From Isoetes taiwanensis (taxonomy: Eukaryota; Streptophyta; Lycopodiopsida; Isoetales; Isoetaceae), in NCBI GenBank assembly GCA_021234155.1, contig JAJEKV010000002.1:27151299-27215298 (forward strand): DNA of 64,000 nt. The letters run 5' to 3'. Positions within the stretch are counted from its first letter, which is position 1, and each line of letters starts with the position of its first letter. A program made the position numbers and the translations under genes. This document shows positions 1-12,673 of the stretch, one piece after another. The notes beneath the pieces were generated by a model. It searched no databases. It was not told the DNA's origin and saw only the letters and a program-made list of their open reading frames with translations.

Positions 1-1290
1 TTGGCGGGGAATGAAGAAGCGATAGCTTCGCCACATCAAGGAATGTCGGCTATGCCCGACAAGCGAAGCGAGAACAACCCGAATTCGGGGTGCTTTGGAA
101 CCATTAAGCGGTACCAAGCGCTAAGTGGGAGGTCGTCGGCATGGATTTTATAACGGGATTGCCAAGAACATTAAGAGGTAAGGATGCTTTGATGGTTGTG
201 GTTGACACAAGTTGTCGAAGATGGCCCATTTTGTGCCTTGCGGGACCACGGACACGGCTATGGACGCGGCAAAACTCTTCACCAAAGAGATTTTCGGACT
301 TCATGGCATGCCAAGGGAAATTATCTCCGGCCAGAGATCCGAAGTTCATCGGCGCCTTACGGCGGGATCTCTTCACAATTGGGAACAAAGCTATCCATGA
401 GCACGGCCTATCATCCCGCAGACGGATGGGCAAGCGGGGCGTGTCAATAGAATTTTGGAAGACATGCTCGAAACTATATGCGGAACAAGCAAGGTATGTG
501 GGAGGAATTTATTCACTTGGTGGAGTTTTGCGTACAATAGCACCAAGCAAGAATCATCCCAAATATGCGCCGTTCATGATCAACTTCGGACTACCAATGC
601 CTAACTCGGACACTTGGCACAATCCGTGTCAAAAGTGGAAGTCTCCCAACAAATCTTTGGCGACATCACGGCGGCTTCGTAGAAAATACATGGATATCTC
701 CTAGCGACAAGGAATTAATCAAAAGAGCATCGTAGACAAGCATCGAAACGGTCGGCGGTTTGAAGTTGGCGACAATGTGTGGCTCAAGATCAAGGTGAAG
801 CGGCGAAAGCTCCACGCCGGGAATTGCAAGAAACTTGCTCCAAGGTGGGCTGGACCATTCAAAATAGTCAAGAGAGTGGGTAACCAATCCCTCTGAGTTA
901 GACTTGCCGGCACACTTAAAGATCCACAAAGTCTTCCGCGTGAGTTTCTTTGAAGAAGCACACTCCCAACCCGGATGAAATCTGGACACTAGCGATGTTG
1001 GAAATAGCGAAGGAAGCGGTTGGAAATAGTTCGAGAGATAATTCTTGATAAAGCATTCAAAGAAAACAAAGGAGATCGGAGTTCCTCAATACTTGGTCAA
1101 GTGGAAGCACTAGGTGGAAAACACATAACATGGGTACTTAAAGAGACACGGAAAAAGCGGTACCCACGGTTTATGGAGCAATGGGGCCGGCAAAATCATC
1201 TCCGAAGAAATGGGCTCGGGCATGTCGATTTGTGTAGATTAACGGCTTGCCTAGTTAGGTATAATCTACGCATGCAACCTATGAGGTAAG
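1..1290 (+). mobile_element. Ty3/gypsy chromovirus integrase and chromodomain remnant
   Basis: This is the 3' end of a gypsy pol gene that begins before the window. The integrase core starts with MDFITGLPR near 141. In shifting frames one reads KMAHFVPCGTTDTAMDAAKLF, IFGLHGMPREII, RDPKFIGAL, and STAYHP followed by a degraded remainder. Near 1078 a chromodomain-like PQYLVKWKH stretch follows, which places the element among the plant chromoviruses. Frameshifts around 210-300 and 420, a stop near 703 and another near 895 show that it is dead. Integrase and chromodomain together would insert cDNA and guide it to heterochromatin. The matching LTR lies downstream at 2150. Confidence 0.88.
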
Positions 1291-2149
1291 GGTTGCATGC
1301 GTTGTAACCGATGATGAGATTACTACGGTGATCTCTAGGGGCGTGGTGTAATGTCAATGTAGGCATGACCAGCGGTGCCGCTTGGAAAGTCTACTTACAT
1401 CCCACGGAGTAGGCGACCTCGAAAAAAAAGAAGGTCATTGAGGAATGCGATAGGGAAAAGCACCTCTAGCCCCATATATGTTTTGATAGGAGGAATCGGC
1501 CTTCCGCCCCATATCACGGGAAGGACCTATCCTCCATGCACTTATACATAAAGGGGGTATGGCATGGCGTTGGGAGGGTAGCAAAAACCCCTTGGGCAAC
1601 TAAAGGTGTAGGCATGAGTGGCATATAGCCATATAAGTATGCGGCCTTCCGTCTCCATGGGTTACCATAATGGAGAATCACCCTCTTCCCCTCTTCCCTA
1701 CAGCAGGAGATTAGCCATGCATCCATGTAGATAGGTGGGGTGGTCACCATATAACCAAACTTTATAAATAATTAAATATGGTACTAGCGTGGTGTGACAC
1801 AGAGCCAATAGAAGCTCAGAAGGGGCTAGGAGGTGGGACTCTGAAGACTTACAAACACAATTTTGTCTAAAGTGTTGCAAGAAATAAAAATACCTCGAAG
1901 AATAATAGTATATATAATAATTATGAGTAGTCATTGTAATAACATCACGAATAATTAAGCAATTGATTAAATAATAGTTCAATAATGTCACGTAAATATT
2001 ACCTTAAGGTAATTCTAATAAATGTATAAATGTAATCATAAGTATATAAGCATTGATTAAATGCATGAAGTTGATTGCGGGTTAAGTAGATCCCAAGGTG
2101 GGGAGACCCGCGATCTTAAGCGGACAACATCAATTCAAGGTGGGGAGAA
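1291..2149 (+). other. Non-coding spacer with duplicated polypurine tract
   Basis: No credible coding sequence is seen between the integrase end and the LTR. The last bases before the LTR form a purine-rich tract (AAGGTGGGGAGAA, about 2137-2149), the expected plus-strand primer of a gypsy element. A near copy of this tract lies about 43 bases upstream (about 2094-2105), so the primer region has been locally duplicated. The middle (1750-2060) is AT-rich. Confidence 0.6.
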
Positions 2150-3622
2150 TGTGGCGTTCCATCACGATATCACGGTCTCAAGGCGTTATCTGCCGTCTTT
2201 GCCGCCAACAGCGTACCGCGCCGTCGGTCGGCGTGTACAAGCGTATACCAACAGGGCGCCCTAGGGGGCAACTTGCAATGAATGCGCCTACCTTAGCAAT
2301 CGCAGCGCCTTTAGACCTTTAACCCATTAAAAGGTAGACCAAGGGTCATGGGAACCCTAAAACCTAACGGATAGCCTACATAAGGCATCAAACCCTAACA
2401 TTCCCCTTTTCACCTACCGGACCTTCCGAGCTCCGGGTCGGCGGCGGAGTCGATTCCAACTCCCGCGATCTGCGTAAAGCCCCGGCGTGTCGGATCGCCC
2501 TTCCGACCGCATCTGGGAGACATGGGCCCGGATCGAGAGGAGTGAACCGGGGATCGGTATTTGGTCGATCAAATAGCATAAACCTTACTCCGACCTTGAA
2601 CCAATAGGTTTAGCCTATTAGATCACCCATAGCAACCAAGTAGATCCGAGATTGATCTAACTAAAGAACCTAATTCTATGAGATAGATTAGTCTTTATGA
2701 TTTATTATGTTGATATAATGGGCCGGATGCGTTACATTGGACTCATTGTATTGGGAAGGGGGGTAGAGACTTAAAAGCTTAGTAGATGATGCTCCTAGCT
2801 AGTCCTTCTTAGTGCATTACTAGTTTTAGGCACGTGTGTACAAGAACCCCACACAGTTTGTGGGTGAAGGGACTAGGCTGGCTCGGAGCGAGGTTAGGTG
2901 TTGGTGATCCCCTCACGGTGTGTAAGGCCTCTCAGGGGATCCAGTGACTAGGTCTAATGGCTTGCCGAGGTGTGGGTAAGGCATGGGCTCCGACACCGTG
3001 GGGTGGAGTTCACCTTCCGGTGGGTTAAGTCGAATAAGGCGGTGGCCCTCTAGTGCCTTGGGTCAGCATGTAGATCTCGGGTGGGGGCGATCCCTACACG
3101 CCCCATCGGGCACAGGGAGATGTAACCCGGGGTAGCCCTTTGGCTCACGTGCGGCGAGCTCTGATCAGTCCCAACACTCTTCAACCTACTCGCAAAGTGT
3201 GCACGGGGAGGGCGGATGGAGTGGACAACCCAATGCCATGTTCTTATACCCGGCCCCAATCCATTGTCATGATTAAATGCGCAAGGAACTCTGGAGACCC
3301 AAGCTTGTCGGTCCATCCACATAATGCGAGCCTTGGGTAGGAACCTCTTTTTGTATTGTCTTGATCTTTGTCTATCACGGATGTTGATGTGCCACCCTTG
3401 AGGTGGATATATGATGTATATTCTTGGCGTGTATGTTTATGCTTCAGCGACTAGGTAGACCAGGGGAGGCGGGGTAAAATGACCCCTTCATTCTTCCCCA
3501 CTGTGGATTCCAGATGGTCACAGTGATCTGTGGAGGGCCCTGTATCAGTATGGAGCTGGTATGGGGGATGAACTCCTGGTTGTATATGGTGAGGACATCG
3601 TATACGAGTAGGGGACGTCACA
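2150..3622 (+). repeat. 3' LTR of the gypsy element (LTR family A)
   Basis: The LTR starts TGTGGCGTTCC directly after the polypurine tract and ends GGGGACGTCACA, so it has TG...CA ends with imperfect short inverted termini. It is about 1.47 kb. The same family occurs as a solo LTR at 57926-59532, a truncated copy at 54789-55256 and a more distant solo LTR at 38616-40161. Shared internal landmarks include the stretch around TTGTATTGGGAAGGGGGGTAG and GGTAAAATGACCCCTTCA. Compared with the 57926 copy, many CAG/CTG sites are altered. The 5' LTR of this element lies outside the window. Confidence 0.85.
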
Positions 3623-4517
3623 AGGAGGGGGAATAATAGTGGGAGATAAGTCTAAAAGGTCAATATTTGGCTTGGATATTTCATGAACAATTCCAGATGG
3701 AGGAGATGCAAGCATGATAGGATCAGAGGGGAAAACAGGATGAGAGTTGGTTTGGGGGATGGCAAGTGAGGATCTGCTGATATGTGAGGGTGGATTATCA
3801 ATCAGAACATCAACAGAATCTTCAGAGATCTGTGCCAGAATGGCATAAGAATTTGAGACCTTCAAATCATTAGGATTATCATTAACCACTGCATGGTCTT
3901 CAGGGTGAATATTTATTTCAACAGCAGGATCATTTGAATGATCAGCTGAGAGATCTGTGCTTAAGTCTGGAGGAGTCTGAACTTTGGAAGCTGCATCTTG
4001 CATATTTATATGCTTGGGGAGACTATTACCTTTTTCTTTAATTAATGAAACCACATTCAATTCTTCTGCATCAGGCTTTCCCATCAACTTATCACGGTCT
4101 TTGAGCAAATCGGAGTCCATTTTGATTTAGGTTTGAGAAGCTGTGAACTTTTGGTAGGTAAGGGCCTGGACAGTTTGGTTACTTTCACGGAATCTTTTAA
4201 AATGCAAAAAGTGTTCTATGCAAATCTATCTTTGCAGGCAATAGAGGGGCCTTGCCTTTATCTTTTAACATCGTTCTGTTATGCTCAATATTTGCTTTAT
4301 TAATTTTTAAAGCAATTTGAGAGGAATCTGCTGCTGATTTTGGATTCTGATCAATTGTCATATTTTCCTTTCTCATCTTTGTTGGTGGCGATTTTTCTTT
4401 GATGTAAATTCCTTTGTTCAAGACCTTGATTCCCATTTGCTTGCCGGTGGAGTGAGGAGCGTGGGGAGATCGAGATCGTGTGTATAACAAGATTAGCAAA
4501 ATACTATAAGATTTCAA
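3545..4517 (-). pseudogene. Degraded ORF, possibly LINE ORF1-like linker region
   Basis: Two minus-strand open stretches (4517-4197 and 4120-3545) read as low-complexity, Ser/Pro/Asp/Asn-rich protein with the short motif NSYAILAQI. A similar N-(S/R)-F/Y-A-I-L motif is common in the variable C-terminal part of plant LINE ORF1 and in some gag-like proteins. No zinc knuckle or catalytic domain is visible. The LTR at 2150-3622 abuts or overlaps its 3' end, so the LTR element probably inserted here. The identification is weak, and a non-transposon origin is possible. Confidence 0.25.
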
Positions 4518-4820
4518 GCGGAATACTATATGGTGTTGATTTAAATGCGTGCAAAATACAATTATGAGGGCTCTCGCTGCCCTACGTCACCCCCCGTGTG
4601 AATATGCACCCAAACCAAAAGGGGGTTTAAGGGGGATTTTAATTTAAATATGTTGGACCCAATGGTTGTGTTAATTAATGTCAATGGTAGTTATGTGATG
4701 GTTGTTAATGTCAATGGTTGTTATGTGTTGGTTGTTATGTGTTGGGGGATTTAATTTTTATATGTTGGATATTAATGGTTTGTGTTGCAAAAAAAAAATT
4801 TTGGCCCCTTCGGGGCCTTA
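4490..4820 (+). repeat. Interspersed repeat with hairpin tail (family H), copy 1
   Basis: The block from about 4495 (CAAAATACTATAAG) through the G-rich AAGGGGGTTTAAGGGGG segment ends in a short hairpin, GGCCCC-TTC-GGGGCC, near 4803. Related copies lie at 33230-33480 (plus), 33010-33140 (inverted arm) and 60190-60500 (minus), all with the same order of segments and a GGGCCC-type hairpin at the same end. No coding capacity is seen. It may be a non-autonomous element; the class is not determined. Confidence 0.55.
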
Positions 4821-5220
4821 GGGACATCATACCCCCACCCCCCCGGTGTGACAAAAATTTTAGAATTCAAACCAGAAAAAAACTAGAATTCATTTGAGGC
4901 TTTCATCACCCATATACCCATAAAGTCATAAAAGTCACGAAAGTCATAAAGTTTGCAACACCCATACACAAGCATTTTTCAATTTGGAATTTAACAATGA
5001 CCTTTGGCCTCCATGGATTCTTGTGGTGAGAAACCAAAGTGGGAAACTTTTCTACTTGTTAGCACAAGGATCTAGAAGCCTTGGAATTTGCTTAATAACT
5101 GCCTCAAAATCTAAAAATCCATGGTAATTTTTTGCAAGCTTCATTCGGAATGAGCCATAAAACAATATCCAATAAGCGCAATCTGTATTAATCGGTGGTA
5201 GGATGTGAAAGCCTACCAAA
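4821..5220. other. No gene seen
   Basis: AT-rich unassigned DNA with a C-rich run near 4835-4855. No convincing ORF, RNA gene or repeat was recognised. Confidence 0.4.
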
Positions 5221-5610
5221 CCCGGCCGAAAAATTGCTGTTTTAGCATAGATAACTTAACCAAATATATCCATATCATACACTATCAAAAAGACCTCGGA
5301 AAGAGCTTTCCAAAGCAATAAAAATCATCTGAAACAGAGCTCTGGATCAAAAGTTATGATAAGAAATGAGAAGAAACTGCACTACGTGCGCCCTTCAAGT
5401 CCTTCATGTGCCCAACCCGGCCAAAAAATTGCTGTTTTAGCATAGATACCTTAACCAAATATATCCATATCATACACTATCAAAAAGATCTCGGAGAGAG
5501 CTTTCCAAAACAATAAAAATCATCGAAAGCGAGCTCACGGATCAAAAGTTATGATAAGAAATGTGTTGCCGGTGGGGAAACTGCACTACATGCGCCCTTG
5601 AAGCCCTTCA
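5221..5610 (+). repeat. Tandem duplication, about 195-bp unit
   Basis: Two direct copies begin CCCGGCC at 5221 and 5416. They share the stretches around ATTGCTGTTTTAGCATAG, CCATATCATACACTATC and GATCAAAAGTTATGATAAG, and diverge by scattered substitutions and small indels. No coding meaning is apparent. Confidence 0.8.
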
Positions 5611-5617
5611 TATGCCC

Positions 5618-5730
5618 ATTATGCACCACACACACAAAAAGAGGGCTTTTGTTGTGAGCCATTGGTTGTTGACCATTATGCACCACACGAACAAAAAAGG
5701 GGCTTTTGTTGTGAGCCATTGGTTGTTGAC
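5618..5730 (+). repeat. Tandem duplication, 56-bp unit
   Basis: Two near-identical copies begin ATTATGCACCACAC at 5618 and 5674, each running through GGCTTTTGTTGTGAGCC and TTGGTTGTTGACC. The unit follows directly on the 195-bp tandem repeat. Confidence 0.8.
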
Positions 5731-5769
5731 CATTGAAAAAAAAAGGCTAAAATCAATGGCTCAGAAATG

Positions 5770-5895
5770 GTGCACTCTAGATGTACGCATTAGTACATCC
5801 ATTTGAATACATCACGAAATCATAGGAAAACCTTAGTGAAAAGCGTACAAAAACACAAAGAAAACCCCCTGTTATTATGCTACATATTATGCCAG
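5770..5895 (+). repeat. Dispersed repeat shared with 35280-35402
   Basis: About 120 bases match the segment at 35280-35402, including the GCACTCTAGA start, the TTAGTACA core and the end CCCCCTGTTATTATGCTAC. This gives two copies of an unclassified interspersed repeat in the window. Confidence 0.65.
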
Positions 5896-6576
5896 TATCC
5901 CCACAACTTTGGGTGGATTAGAGGACATAGATGCAATTGTGTAGCAATAATGCAAGGAATTACACTAGCAGCTCCTTCATTCTTTATTAGCTTAGGGGCC
6001 TTTGCATAAAGTGGTTATTATTTATCTTTAGATAATCATTCTTTTTCCTAGGATATCATAGCTTATGGCAGGTGAATAATTCTCTACCACAATGAATCTT
6101 TAGTGATTTATGTTTACGGATATAGAGTAATAGCATTCTTCTTTGAAATACAAAATTACATGCTCTTTTATTTGTTTGATCATAATGTTCATATCAATTT
6201 CCTCAATTTTTTAATATGCTAAATATTCTCATATGTGTCTGCATGAATGTCTCAAATTTGTCAAAGCTTTCAAACAATATTGCTTTTGCCATTTGCAGTT
6301 TGTCGAACATTATTCAAAGATAATACAAAGCTTAGTTAAAAAACAATCAAATTCGTAGGACAAATTTGAAGGGATTGGATCTTAATAGTGGGGTTGAATA
6401 ATAATAATCAGTTAACTGAACATGTTTGAAACTAAAGAAATGTTCATGGTGGCCTTGGCCGTCGCGACAAATTTCTTGTAGTAATATTAGTTACAATAAA
6501 TATACAATCGAATATTAGTTACAATCTACAATCAAGATTTTTTTCTTTACATACATGTAAGCTAATAACCATCTAT

Positions 6577-8260
6577 GTGACACGATGCAAAGACGATGAA
6601 AAAGTCTATATAGGCACGAAAATCTATATAGGCCAGAGGACAAACACCAAGACACGAAAAAAAAATGTTGTATCATGGAATACCATGCTCTCTCTTTATA
6701 CTCAGCATGAGTTCTTGATGAAGCCATATCCTTTTTGCGGCGAATGCCACATTCCAATATTGTTGTCTGGAATCTGCTACTTGCAGGGAGTGCAAAAAAA
6801 AGGACTTCTTATGGCAATGCTTCAACTTTTTCATAACATGCCACAATGAGACTTGGTATCATGGAATGCCATAATCATGGGTTTGGGTTAGAATGGACTA
6901 GTCAAGGAGGCTCTGGAGATGTTTAAAATCTGACAAAATGAGATGTTCTCTCATGGTTTGCTATGCTTGATGCTTATACACAAAAATGAATGCTTTCTGA
7001 AGCTATTTTTTTTCTCCCAAATGCTAGACCTTAATGTAAGGTCATGAACCTCAATAACTAATGCCTACATATATCATGGACGACTCAAGGATGCCCTATA
7101 TACTTTTTATCTAAAACAGATGTTATTCCTTGGGCTGTTACGGTTATAGGATTTGTCTAGCAAGAACACGTTATTGAAGCTCTTCAATTATACCGAGAAT
7201 GCAAGACAAAGGGATGAGGTCTGTCTGTGTTGAGAAAACATTATTAACTGGCGAAAGCAGATACACACTTCTATTAGCACGGATTAGAATCAGATGTTAC
7301 TTTGCAATCTGTGCTTGTCCATATGTATGCTAAGTGTGGGAGTTTGTAGGATGCTTGCCAGTTATTTAAAGAAATTGTAGCAGCAAGACATTTCTTTGTG
7401 GACATCCATGATTTTTGCATATGCTCAACATGGCCGAAGTCAGAAAGGTCTCAAACATTTTCAGCATATGGAACCGAAGTGGATGATGACCAATGATGTA
7501 ACCCTCAGCAGCCTCTTATATGCCTGCTCCCATGATTTTTTTTTTTGAAGAACGTGTTTTACTTCATATTACAAAGTACTTCCAGAAGTAAGAAATGTCC
7601 CTGAAGCATCAATCACTTTTAGATGATCACTTCATATTGGAATTTTAATACTATCAGGCCAATTGGAGATCTGAAAGCAATTATACAACTTCTTACGAAT
7701 TTCTTGAAGCACCACCTGAGAAGAAATACGCTTATCATAAAAGACCTTTCTTCGCCTTCGCTTCCATACACTCCATATCAACCAAGACTTTGCCATGTGA
7801 AATGCAATCCTTTTAGAAGCAGTCCACTGATTTGGATAAATACCCAAAAGAAAGTGCTGACTATCCAAAGATACTCCCATGATTTTTTGGTATTTGATGG
7901 TTGTAATTTCAATGTCCCAAGGTTATTGCACCACACCTTCATTAGAACAATATACTTGTATAATAGATCTTCCTGGAAGGTTAGGATGGCTAGAGGTTGC
8001 AGAGGCACTTCTTAATAGCATGCCATTCAACCTAGACTACATTTCTAGGTTCATGCAAACTTCATAATGGGCTTGAGAGTGCAAAATATGTTGCACATCA
8101 TGCTTTCGATGTTGACACCAAAAATGTAGTGCCATATGTTTTACTAGCAAATATCTATGTTGTGGAGCTTGAGCCACCAAGGAAAGTAGATGCAAGAAGC
8201 TCATTAGGTGGATCATATGCAGGTATTAGAGAGATTGGAGGCAGCTAGAGATTTAAGTTG
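6577..8260 (+). pseudogene. PPR-repeat protein pseudogene, split by a LINE
   Basis: Fragments in changing frames carry pentatricopeptide signatures: VVSWNTMLSLYTQ near 6665, DLVSWNAII near 6851, VKEALEMF near 6903, QYTCIIDLPGRLGWLEVAEALL near 7948 and NSMPFNLDY. The VVSWN and EAL-F spacing is typical of PLS-class plant PPR proteins, which bind organelle RNA for editing. Many stops and frameshifts (for example after LVSWNAIIMGLG and around 7020-7240) and a LINE insertion at 7542-7873 break the reading frame. No DYW tail is visible. The gene is dead, and the upstream and downstream limits are approximate. Confidence 0.8.
7542..7873 (-). mobile_element. 5'-truncated L1-type LINE 3' end with 15-bp TSD
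   Basis: On the minus strand this reads FLLGIYPNQW and AFHMAKSWLIW, which match the C-terminal tail of the LINEs at 27.5 kb (LLAIYPDAW) and 59.5 kb (LLAIYPDTW). It ends in a poly-A tail, seen as poly-T at 7536-7546 on the plus strand. The insert is flanked by a perfect 15-bp target-site duplication, CTCCCATGATTTTTT, at 7527-7541 and 7874-7888. It interrupts the PPR pseudogene, and the ORF-like stretches across it are only insertion sequence. Confidence 0.88.
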
Positions 8261-8519
8261 ATGGTTGTACAAAGCAAAGTTTCAAGATACGTTCATAGAT
8301 ATGTCGTTCAAACTTCTTCCACTGTTCAAACTTTACTTAATCATCTATGTACATTAGACATAGGTAACAACACATGGTACTCGGGCAATCCATAGTGCTT
8401 GGGCACCTTGTTTTCTTTACCAACCCATTCAATTGTTTTAGGGCTATGTCTATGGGTATTAAATCTTTGTTATTTTTTATTTGTTTTAACGACCCATTTC
8501 ATTATTCGTGGACGTTAAA

Positions 8520-8970
8520 AAATCTATTCCATTCTAATTATTGGAAATACCCTTCAAGTTTGCAAGTATTTCAAAAATACCCTCCAAATGAACAGCATTT
8601 TCATAAATATAGTAATATAACTCTTATGACTCCTCAACTGAAAAAGCTGTCTTTACAAAAATTATAGATTAGAATGAGATATTTTGAGCAAGTTAAAGTT
8701 CATCTAAATTGGAGTTGAAATTCATGAGTTATGCTCATTTGAGTTATTTTTTATAGCACTTACTTGAACCAATGTAGCCCAAAGTTTCCAACTCCATTTG
8801 AGACCATTCAGTAGGCCTCACTCCCATCTACAAGTTTCATGAGGGCACTTTCTTATTTGATCGCTTACAAAAACGTTATTGCCATTTGAGCCAAATACCC
8901 TGGTTTTAGGGGTATTTTTGGAATATTTGCAAACTTGAGGGGTATATTTGGAATTTTCCCTTAATTATTT
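8520..8970. repeat. Foldback (MITE-like) element
   Basis: Arms of roughly 60 bases at about 8525-8590 and 8900-8965 are inverted relative to each other. For example, CAAGTTTGCAAGTATTTC on the left pairs with the complement of GAATATTTGCAAACTTG on the right. About 310 bases of loop separate them. No coding capacity is seen. This structure is typical of a non-autonomous foldback or MITE element; no clean target-site duplication was identified. Confidence 0.65.
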
Positions 8971-9552
8971 TAGGGGTATGTTCTTAATTTTAGATGTGGT
9001 TATTTATACATCCAAATCAAATCCCCTAAGACTCATTGCTACATATTCATGTGTATGGATGCTACACTTGCATTTGTAAGATTTAGCATATGGAAAAAGT
9101 AACTATGTAATTGATAGTGGTCCTTCTTAAGGAAGTAGGGTTTTGTAAATGTGGTTCCCTTAAGTACAATTTTGTAAATGTGGTTCCCTTTCACAAGCTT
9201 AGAATATGCCTATAGAGATAGAGAGCCAAAGTTAAACAAACGCCCCTAGAAAAGTCACGACCATGAAGTCAAAGCACAATAACAACACAGAGTCTATATG
9301 GCTTGAAAACATAGATAACTGATAGTGCAGATTGCAATCCATATTAGAATGGATCAGAATAGAATAGTATTTTTCTCATCTACGGAGACAAGTAGCCACT
9401 AGACCCATACAATCATTAAACTCACCATAAAGTATTTATGTTGTCTTTTATGCCATGTGTCAAATTGTCCTCATGCTTAGAAAAAGCTAGAATGCAAATG
9501 CATATGAAGATCCCAAAAATGAATTGAACTTTTTATCTATTAGAATTGATTA
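8971..9552. other. No gene seen
   Basis: AT-rich unassigned sequence. A short local duplication (TTTTGTAAATGTGGTTCCCTT) lies at about 9144-9190. Nothing else was recognised. Confidence 0.4.
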
Positions 9553-10610
9553 TTACGTCTGTGAGACCGCCAGGTCTATAAGACGTTCAATTGTACATTC
9601 AACATTATAAAACAAATCATCTAATGCATCCTCTGATAGTAATGCATTAGTCTCTCCTATCTCTAACTCATCTACTTTTAAGGTTCTTAAAACATTATCT
9701 TTACGCTCTAAAATATCAATGATACATCTCCCAATACACAATCCTGGAAATAAAAGAAAGCCATCAATGTGTCAGCACATACATCATACCTCTCAAATAT
9801 CTCTGTAAGCATGGCAATGTAGAAATACATGTTCCTCATCTTCAAGTATCCCTGCTTCGCATATCTTACACAATTTATGCTCGTGAGGAATGCCATTCCA
9901 CCTGCCTACTTCAACACCCAGCCTATGTGAGCCCAGCCTCATCTTGCAGATGGCATGTCTATACTTCGTGGAAATTTCCTCTGCCAAATATTTTGCCTCC
10001 TGCAATGTAGGATTAATATGTGTCTTATAAAATTCCTTTTTTTTGGCTCCATCTCTCCATGTCCTATGAAGAACATTCATTTTGACCCATGTGCGGATAT
10101 CATCTTTATGCAAAGATAAATCATAAATATTCATCCCCCATCGTGCCATCCACTGAGTGGCATCAGCAAACCAGCCCTTAGCTCGTGTCTCCTCCAAAGC
10201 CAATCGTGGTAAACTTTCTTCAGGCATAATATACAACACCTTATAGATATAATTAAGGAGTCCGCAAAGCGCCTCTGTTTCCAATGTAAGCATCCCACAT
10301 TCTGCTAACATCATATCATAGGGTGTTTGCCTTTTTGTTCCAAGTTCAGACCGAAAGAATTTCTTTTGAACTTTTTCAACCTTTTTTCAAGTATCCAATG
10401 CCAATCCAGGACCCCATACTTCACAACCATACAAAACTACAGATTGAACCAGTGTTATATAAAGCATTCTTTTCAAGCTAAAGTTCCATATCTCTGCTTT
10501 GGCACATCTACGCTGCATTGCATACAGTGCTTTGAGGCCACCGTTTACCCATCTACATCATTTCTATCAAATAGACTCGATCACCTTTGAAAGAAAGAGA
10601 AATCCTCCTC
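9553..10610 (-). mobile_element. LINE (second type) reverse-transcriptase C-terminal remnant
   Basis: Reading the minus strand from about 10560 gives RCAKAEIW, then LVQSVVLYGCEVWGP, VEKVQKKF and TPYDMMLAECGM. The open stretch 10314-9793 then ends with YRHAICKMRLGSHRLGVEVG and CKICEAGILEDEEHVFLHC. The LVQSVLLYGCEVWG block and the C-x2-C-x(n)-HxFxHC finger are typical of the region after the RT domain in jockey-like or related non-LTR elements. A stop near 10390 and a shift near 9793 make it non-functional, with a tail fragment to 9553. A related fragment lies on the plus strand at 37215-37742. Confidence 0.8.
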
Positions 10611-11618
<1,008 letters not shown>

Positions 11619-11689
11619 CTGCAAACTTTTGGGAATAATCTTTGGGTAAGTACAGGGGCCCGTCTTCGAATAATTTGGGTACATGAGAA

Positions 11690-11885
11690 GAAATCGAACA
11701 TTGAACCAGAAAGACATGGAACCATTAGAAACATACTTTATATAGCCATTGAAGAATCGCGAGCTCTGCTTCAAAGAAAATAAAAGCAAGAAAATATAAG
11801 CTCTACTGAAGAATCGCAAGCTTAGCCGCTGAAGAACCGCTGCTTCAAACAAAATGAAAGCAATAAAATTTAAGCTATAATGCGA
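11690..11885 (-). repeat. Degenerate 60-bp repeats between RRP6L and UBP12 fragments
   Basis: Three degenerate units of about 60 bases share GAAGAATCGC, a GCTTCAAA-type segment and an AAAGCAA-AAAATATAAGCT-type segment (about 11750-11885). They fill the junction between the last RRP6-like exon and the UBP12-like exon and may mark the rearrangement. Confidence 0.5.
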
Positions 11886-11904
11886 TGAAGAATCACAACT
11901 TAAC

Positions 11905-12673
11905 GACATATACATGATAGTCTCTTTGCAACCAAAGTATGCCATTATCTGCACCATGAAAAACCTGAAAGTTCAAAACAATATAAGGGACATGCCTTAA
12001 TTGAATTTGAAATTGAGTTGAGATGGGGTATAGACTACAAATTCATACAACCTTTCTGATAGATGGGTTTGCAAAGACTGGCCTTAAGATTTCAACGACA
12101 TCATGCAGCGTAATCGCATCAATCAAATAATCATGGCTATGGGTGGATATCTAAAAAGTGCATTACTTACAAAATGGTGGATAGATCATTCAATATAGCA
12201 AGTTAGAAGTAATATGTGATAATAAATACCTGGATAAGAGCTGTGAAACCAAGAAAAGAATGAACGATGTGTTGCTCTGTATCAACACCAAATTCTTTTT
12301 GGTTAACAAGCTCTGCAGCAAGACTTTCAAGTTTTTCCTTCGAATCTACCCAAATATAAAGTTGCTCCAATGAAGGAGGTCTGTTATAGCTGGATATCAG
12401 GTTAGAAGGATGCAAAACCGGGGCATCCACCAAGGCACGGATTTGATCTGCATAAGGATGCAAATCTTCGGGTCCTGCATTAAAAGATGGAGCAAGGTAA
12501 GAAAGTGGTGACATCAGCTCTAAGAGCAAGCGTCTGTTCTTGCCTTGAAGCAGCAACTTTCCGTCAGAGTTGAAAACTAGCGGTGGTTTCAGAAATACAG
12601 ATCTTTTCAAAAATTGCTTGCCAAATAATTTATGGGCATATCCAGTTGAGAGCGTTTTCGAAGACAATGCCAT
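11905..12673 (-). CDS. RRP6-like 3'-5' exonuclease, truncated gene (3 exons)
   Basis: Exon 1 (12673-12230) starts MALSSKTL and contains EDLHPYADQIRALV, PPSLEQLYIWVD and FGVDTEQHIVHSFLGFTALI. Exon 2 (12150-12052) reads DYLIDAITLHDVVEILRPVF, and exon 3 (11964-11905) VFHGADNGILWLQRDYHVYV. Exon junctions keep frame with consensus GT/AG. This matches plant RRP6-like 3 family DEDDy exonucleases, which trim or degrade nuclear RNA. Motif I (D-x-E in DTEQH) and the Asp of motif II (GADN) are present; motif III and the HRDC domain are missing. After exon 3 the sequence hits a stop or degenerate 60-bp repeats, and then a foreign UBP12 exon. The gene is probably a 5' fragment. An in-frame extension upstream of 12673 exists but looks non-conserved. 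Confidence 0.75.

Noticed and set aside
7623-8015. 130-codon plus-strand ORF
   Set aside because: It is mostly the antisense of the inserted LINE tail plus out-of-frame PPR relic.
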